Shown here one piece after another: positions 58,045-64,000 of a stretch of DNA of 64,000 nt. This DNA is from Theobroma cacao (lineage: Eukaryota > Streptophyta > Magnoliopsida > Malvales > Malvaceae): positions 4,956,695-5,020,694 of the forward strand of contig NC_030854.1 in NCBI RefSeq assembly GCF_000208745.1, given 5' to 3'. Every line of letters starts with the position of its first letter. The first letter of the stretch is position 1. Position numbers and translations under genes: made by a program. The notes under the pieces were generated by a model, which had not been told where the DNA came from, did no database searches, and was given only the letters and a program-made list of their open reading frames with translations.

Positions 58045-60001
58045 GACTAGACGCATCTCAATCAAGAAATTTAGGTTGCAATTGAGCCAAGACATGACCA
58101 TATGAAATGTTGGGGAGGGCCTTCATTCAGAGAGTGCCACCTTTGGCTGGAGAAGTGATCAGATTGACCATGAAGTGATAACCATTGCTGTTGTGAATTA
58201 TGAATTATGATTTCTTATTATTCGTTTTAGTTGAAGCTTCTTTGCCAATGTTTTGGATTATTATCCGAAATTATTTATCTGTCTTCTTCCTTTCCAAAAC
58301 ATATGTGACTACTGATTGACAAATGCATGTTCCCCCTCTCTGCCCTTTTATTTTATTTATAAGCAGGGTTAAAGAGTTTTCATATATCTCATTGGGATTT
58401 AGTTTAACAAATTAATAAATTGATACAATATTGAAAGGACATGTAATCGTGAGATTTAAAAACGCAAATAACTATGCATAGAATAATAGGCTTGTTGAAC
58501 CTCCAAAAGCTGAATTGGAATCAGTTTTATATCAATTTCATAATGTAGTTTGATCATGATACGAATATTTAGTACCAAATAGTTACTCATATTCATATAT
58601 TTTATAATTCATTGATGATTTTATTTTCCTAATATATATTTTCATAGATGTTATATGTTTAATATTTAAATAAGCTTCCATGTCACCAACATTACTTCAA
58701 CTGTTAACTCGTAATATACAGATATTGGTGCTATAGAATCTCCTTTTTGGAAGGAAGTACTATAAAAGAAAATAGAGTAACAAGAAACAATAAGATGAAA
58801 GTAAAATCACCATCAATTGCAAAAATAATACTTGATAATAAGATGTCATGTTTTACAAGCTGAAACACCGGAAAGGTATATGCAGGATCATCCTGATAGA
58901 ATTTCCCATAGCTCCATGTTCCACTCTTCCTTTTGTAGGGGCCATTCCCCCTTGGGCCTAAATTTAAGAAAGTGAAAAGTAGGTAAGAACCACTGAATAT
59001 TCTTCTTCTAAAAGCAATGGCTTTTGGTTAATGTTGCCGGTATCCTTTTTTCTACCTTATCAGCTCCACTTCAAAAGATAGTCAAACAAGGAAGATTGGA
59101 AGGTGCAAAATTACAAACAAAAGGAAAAATTATTCTTCAGAATAGCTAAAATATAGTCATATAACGCTGTGTTCAGATGGATTGTCCAATCAGTGGCAAA
59201 AATTGCTTGCTATTACCAGCACAACAATGTGACTTTTAACAGTGTCCCTTGTGTTGTCGTTTATATCAGAAAGAAACAAATCCTTTAATGACCAAGATTG
59301 AAGATGTGTGAAGAATAGTGTTTTCTTTTTTGACAATTAATTTGGAAATGAATTAAAAGAAGAAAAGAGATCAATAAAGAATTCCTGGTTGTCAATTATA
59401 CCTTGCTTAAGAAGGCCCCCCAGCCATATTCCTTTCTTCAATGTTGCTATTGATTTCAGCACAAGGCAGCCAAGAGCTTTGCCTACCCTGAATGATTGAT
59501 CAAACCCTGATCATTAATTGCTGAGAGGACTCTGTTATATACTGTAACAAGCAGGAGAAATTATAACCATAGAGTTCCAGCCAAGTCAGCAGGCAGATGT
59601 GTTCTGCTCATTAAGAGTCACCTCCTATTTAAGTTAGGGTAATTCTGAAATCTGAAATCTGCTCTTGCTAGTATAAAGATGAAACAATGGGAAGAGAATT
59701 GTTGATGTAGAAAAAAATATGTTAATAAACATATAAAGAGCTAGGAATTGTACATATCTCATTAAAGCCAGGATCCATACACCATTACACCCACTAAATA
59801 CATGATTGCATATACATAATACCCTGCTATTCTAACCCAGATCCTTCCTGCTTTCTGGATACATCTTTCTAATTAGCCTATCACTTCAGAGCAAGTCAGA
59901 CTGTACTCATCTAATTAATGTGGATTCAAAAAAAAAAAATGAAAGAAAGTGGAACCAAAATTCATTTTTAACATCATCTTAGCTTTCAAAACTTTTCCCC
60001 A
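58045..60001. other. Intergenic stretch, with one coding-like patch
   Basis: Mostly no recognisable feature. On the minus strand about 58970-58850 reads without stops for roughly 35-40 codons (GPRGNGPYKRKSGTWSYG... and on to DDPAYTFPVFQ), in a GC-richer patch. The part nearest 60001 probably holds the 3' UTR of the TRM-like gene. Confidence 0.35.
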
Positions 60002-63000
60002 TCAAGCCCCAGTTAAACCAACTAGTTCTTTTGACAATTCTTCCATCAGTAATCCGAAGATAGCATATTCAACTTCCAATGCTGTCTCTCTAATCTGCCC
60101 TTGAATATTTTTCCACCCATCAAGTTCCCTTCTGAAATCTTGTTCCACCATCATGTCAATGGTGTTTGATTCCACATCCTTCCATGACTCCAACCTTTTA
60201 CAAACCATTCTAACCACCACTTCTCTGTCGATGTAGCAGTTTTGCTCTGTCTCCTCCTCAGCAACCAGATCTGATACTAGCCTTTTCATGCCTTCTGGGG
60301 AATGTCTTAGACTATGGAAGCTTGATTTAAGCACTTCTTGGACGAAGGCATCGACATTCATTTCACTATCTGATGAAGCTGACTCGTGCTCAATTTCCTC
60401 TTCTTCCTCTAGGTCACAAATACCATTGTCATCATTATCATCATCTTGCTCTTGTTCTAACATTCTTTTCTCTAGTTCAATTGGATCCAATTCGGCCAGT
60501 TTCTCAAATCTACGAAGTTTATGCAGTAGCTGCTGCTTTGCTTCTGGTGATAAAACAAGGAAAACCAAAAAGGACATCAGTATTCTGGCAAACAGCACCT
60601 ACTACTACTGCCAATGCCTTTTACATTATAATTAAGATAAGCTTCAAATACATGCAAATGGTTTTTATTTATATACACTATTAGTTTTTCCATATATTTG
60701 AAATAACAGTTGTGAGAGGAAAAGTTCAAGCGAATTTAAAATCCCCGCTATAAAGGTAATCAACAGTTATTAATGGTTTAGATGTTTAATCAAGGAGAAG
60801 ATTTTAAATTCAATGGGTTCCACCAGATTGAAGAGTGCTGACAATATTTTTAAAAACAAAAATGATAAATCCAGAGAGGAATAGATGGGGAGGAATTGCC
60901 ATATTCGTAAATCCAAGTGAACTATGACAATAAAGCTAGGCCATCCACCATTAAAGAGCAGGGCACAAGCAAAGTTATGACAGTGACAAGGAGTAACCAA
61001 ACTCTTCTGGTTTTAGGCTTATAGTCGAATCTGAATTCAATTCAGCCTGCCCCAAGCCTTTAAGTTTGAAAGTCCTAGAGACTGAAGTATATGGAATACT
61101 TCCTCCTAGTTGTACAAGAGATGGTTTAAATGCCTTCTGCCTCAATCATTTCAGCTCCTTGCTCTCAAGGGTAAAAAACATTAGTGAGGCAATCAGCTTA
61201 AAATTAACTTGTCCAACAGAAGAAACAAATGGCTTGATCAAAGGCCTGAAGTTTCCAAAATAAACCTTGAAAGCTCAAGAAAACCTAAGTAGATGATTAC
61301 ATGGTCCAACAGACTGGAGCAAAAGAGTACAAGCACAATTAAGACAGATCTCCTAACTTTGAAATGTGGGTCACACATGAAGTTATGACAAACGTTGGTG
61401 TCTGCTTCATCCAACAGGTCACTTTAGCCTAACTTGATGTACAAACTAAAATCTAAACTGGCAACAAAATTTTTTATGGATCCCACATTATATAGCGTCA
61501 CCAAAAGCTGTACCGATTTGCCCAAAATCTTAACTCACCCCACATATTTACTCAACAACTTTTTACATATTAGAGATCAAAAGATTTAGACTTGAAGTCT
61601 CTTCTTGAATAAGATGTTTATATTTAGCTATCAAATTAAATTATGCCTCGGCAAACAAGTTTGAGCAAATGCATGAACATGGAATTACTGCTAAGTTACT
61701 GATAAAGACCTCACAAACAGAAGGAATGGTACCAAAATTAATTGAAGTGATTTAAAAAACGTACTTTGTACAATTGCATAGCTGCATTCAAGATCGAAAC
61801 CATCATTCTCATCATCATCCACATGTCTATCGTCATCGTCCTCGAATGGAGGGTCCAACACAGAAACAGGACTGCATTGTTCTTTTTCTTCCTCCTCTTC
61901 TTTTACTTGCAATTTTTTTAAGCTCTCGACTTCATACTTTTCCTTGTCCTGTTACAATTCCATACAACCACCTTAGATTAAGACATGTTATCCTTCAGAT
62001 AACATTTTGCAATATGGTATTAGTTAAAATTCCAATAATTTTAATTGATAACTGATTGGATTGTTGACTTCCCTTACCAAAATTTTTAGGAAAAAAAAAA
62101 AAGAAACATGCAGCTGAATTTAGTAATTTAGAAAACAGTTGTCTGATTTTGGTGATGGGATCCCACAGAAAAAACAAAAATGGATTTGTCCCTTTTGGGA
62201 AATTATTTACTGGACAGACTCTTAATAAAAATAAGATTTGCATGGCAGACGCATGAGCAAAAGTATATGCTTATCAAACATGCAAGTAAATGTTCATGAT
62301 AAAATGGCTAAATGACATATATAACCCTCAAAGCCAGTCAAACCAACCGAAACCTTCCAACAAAAAGAAGCCAAGACTAACAGGGCATATTTGTCAATTA
62401 AGATCAAATATCCGGCAAAAATTTGCAGCAAAGTGATTACATTGCCGACAGTTCAAGCATGTCAGAGAACTCAGTCATCTGAGTCACGAGTTTACTTAAA
62501 TACACTCCCAAAGTGAAGAAGCTTTAAACAGACCAGAGTTGCAGTGTTGAATAACCACCAATTGATTACTAAATTTATTTAATTTATAATCTTCCCAATT
62601 AAATGTACTAACCTGTTTTTGGTCGCGACTGGGGGATGTTGCCGGGGAAGAGAAGAGGGGTGTCCGGTGACCAAAAGAAGAGCTTCTTTGAAGCACAAAG
62701 TGAAATGGGCTTTCACAAAAGTGCTTATCACAAGAAGCACAAGCTGCGTTATTTTCTAAAACATCTTTGGACATGAAAATCTCTTCAAAATCCTCGGATT
62801 GACTACAACTACTGGAAGTATCTAAATCCCTATCCAAGGATTTTTCTTCATTACTTTCTGACCAAACAGCACTGCTTGGCCTACCATTATAAGAAGAAGA
62901 AAACCCCATTTCACAACCACTTTTCTCTTCCATTGCTGAAGACATTTTCTTTTGGTTTTGATTGCTTTTCCCCACAGTTGAATCCCACCTTAAAATGTCT

Positions 63001-63491
63001 TTGACTGAAACTTTAGCTCCATCATTAGCTATTTCATTCTTTCGGTTTCTGTTACGGTGAGTTAGCCTCTTTAGAATGGAACCAAATAAGCTAAAACTAC
63101 GGCCATTGTTTTTGCTCTGGGGTTTGGTTTTTGATGAAGATTGCTTTTGAATCCTGAGAGCAGCTTCAAGCAGCAGAGCTGCTGTTCTTGCTGGGATGTG
63201 AAGAAAGATGGCATTGGGGCTCTTGCAAGGGCTTTTAGCTGGGGATGGAAATTCAAGCAATGGAGACTTTCTCGGGTCTGGTGAGTCCTGGAAGGAGAAA
63301 AAGCAAGCATTTTTGCAGAAATTTGAAGGAAAGTTTGAGTTTTGAGAGATGGGCTTTCGTTTCTTGATTTGAAGATGAGTTTTTGGTGAAGGATTCTTGA
63401 GTTGACATCGCCTGTCAGCAATGTAGTTCTTGAGAAGAAATGGTTCTTGATCCTCTTGAAGTAACTCATGCAAATGCTTTTGAGCCATCAT
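60002..63491 (-). CDS. DUF4378-containing TRM-like protein (TON1-recruiting-motif family, TRM27/28-like)
   Basis: Three exons on the minus strand: 63491-62613, 61948-61765 and 60543-60002. Borders are GT-AG (CAG|GTTAGT; GTAACAG|; AAA|GTACGT; CACCAG|). The coding total of 1605 nt gives 534 aa with no frame break. The ATG at 63491 is the first in frame. The N-terminus has LHELLQEDQEPFLLKNYIAD, then an IPARTAALLLEAALRIQKQ motif (about residues 97-116), a basic Ser-rich middle, and an acidic stretch in exon 2 (EEEEEKEQ, DDDDRHVDDDEND). Exon 3 is a DUF4378-type C-terminus, with DAFVQEVLKSSFHSL, RELDGWKNIQGQIRETALEV and LLMEELSKELVGL. Proteins of this family are thought to act with TON1 and PP2A at cortical microtubules. 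The TRM27/28 assignment is from memory of the N-terminal motif and is less certain than DUF4378. Confidence 0.85.
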
Positions 63492-63775
63492 CAAACAAAA
63501 AAGGCAATCTGATTTTCCTTTCTCTTGAACAAAAGAAGAACTTGTAGTAATATGGGAAAGAACAATATCAACAAGCTATGGATTTCAGCACCATGAAAGA
63601 GTTGAAGAGGTTTCAACTTTTAACCAGAAAATGTAGTGCAAAAGCAAAAGGGAAGGTTTTGAAGGAGAACAAGTTGGCTACAAATATAGCTAGTTAGAGA
63701 AAAAAAATAAAGAAAGGGAAGGAATGAGGAGACTTCCTGATTCAAATCTGGAGGGTTTATAATATCGAGGCAAGA
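63492..63775 (-). promoter_or_regulatory. 5' leader and possible TATA box of the TRM-like gene
   Basis: On the minus strand ATATTATAAACCC (about 63755-63767) lies roughly 265-275 bp before the ATG. That would give a 5' UTR of about 230 nt. No further motif is convincing. The remaining sequence to 64000 is AG/CT-rich promoter-like DNA without a gene. Confidence 0.4.
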
Positions 63776-64000
63776 TAGTGATAAAGAAATAATTATAAAA
63801 TAATACTAGGATTTACACCAAAACAACCAAAAAAAAAAGGAAATGGCTGCAAATTGTAGGTGTTTTTAAGGCAGTACTTTAAGTTATATGGGAGAGGATC
63901 TGGTGTCTCCCTACATCTCTCTCCAGTGTCGACATGTTTGAAGAGAGAGAAAGAGATAAAAAGTAAGTAAAATTGGGCTTTGTTTTGTCTTAAGAGACTA

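Noticed and set aside
60288..60635. Plus-strand Ser-rich frame of 115 codons
   Set aside because: It is antisense to the acidic exon 3 of the TRM-like gene. The Ser runs come from reading Glu/Asp codons backward.
1..64000. CRISPR arrays, bacterial operons or phage genes
   Set aside because: No regularly spaced short repeats with unique spacers and no Shine-Dalgarno-led gene clusters are seen. The genes are plant genes with introns.

Overview
The window is plant nuclear DNA, almost certainly from a eudicot. It is AT-rich, has spliced genes of plant-only families (an AP2/ERF transcription factor and a TRM-type DUF4378 protein), and is dominated by Copia, Ty3/gypsy, L1 and hAT elements typical of angiosperms. 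Some long-terminal-repeat styles recall Malvaceae, but this cannot be fixed from the sequence alone. There are two assembly gaps: 21 N at 3650-3670 and one N at 14748.

Layout. 1-2738 looks like a decayed gypsy LTR. 4040-5700 holds a promoter-like stretch and weak exon-like pieces. 5932-28494 is one Copia element blown up to 22.6 kb by four later insertions, each bounded by its own target-site duplication (TSD): a 5'-truncated L1 (7314-8378), a non-coding 8.7-kb LTR element (9162-17860), a 966-bp hAT-like element (18616-19581) and a pol-less gypsy element (20330-26423, minus strand). Removing them leaves about 5.7 kb, a normal Copia size. 30013-30693 (minus) is an intact DREB/ERF gene. 33282-37717 is a minus-strand Copia lacking gag. 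37990-39330 is an L1 remnant. 39995-42484 is a second copy of the hAT-like element, carrying a solo LTR of the gypsy family found at 20330-26423. 42485-46400 is mostly unassigned, with a Copia RNase H scrap. 46847-55623 is a minus-strand L1, split by a complete plus-strand Copia (48816-53879). 60002-63491 (minus) is a three-exon DUF4378/TRM-like gene whose exons join without a frame break.

Function. Only two genes look alive: the ERF factor, whose upstream region has two G-boxes, and the TRM-like protein. They are 29 kb apart with repeats between them. The rest is a record of transposon-on-transposon insertion that can be ordered in time by nesting and TSDs. No wholly new system is evident. 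The most unusual items are the non-coding LTR element carrying a 180-bp-period tandem repeat, the two hAT-like copies with clean 8-bp TSDs, and splice-bounded exon-like segments on both sides of the big Copia insertion.
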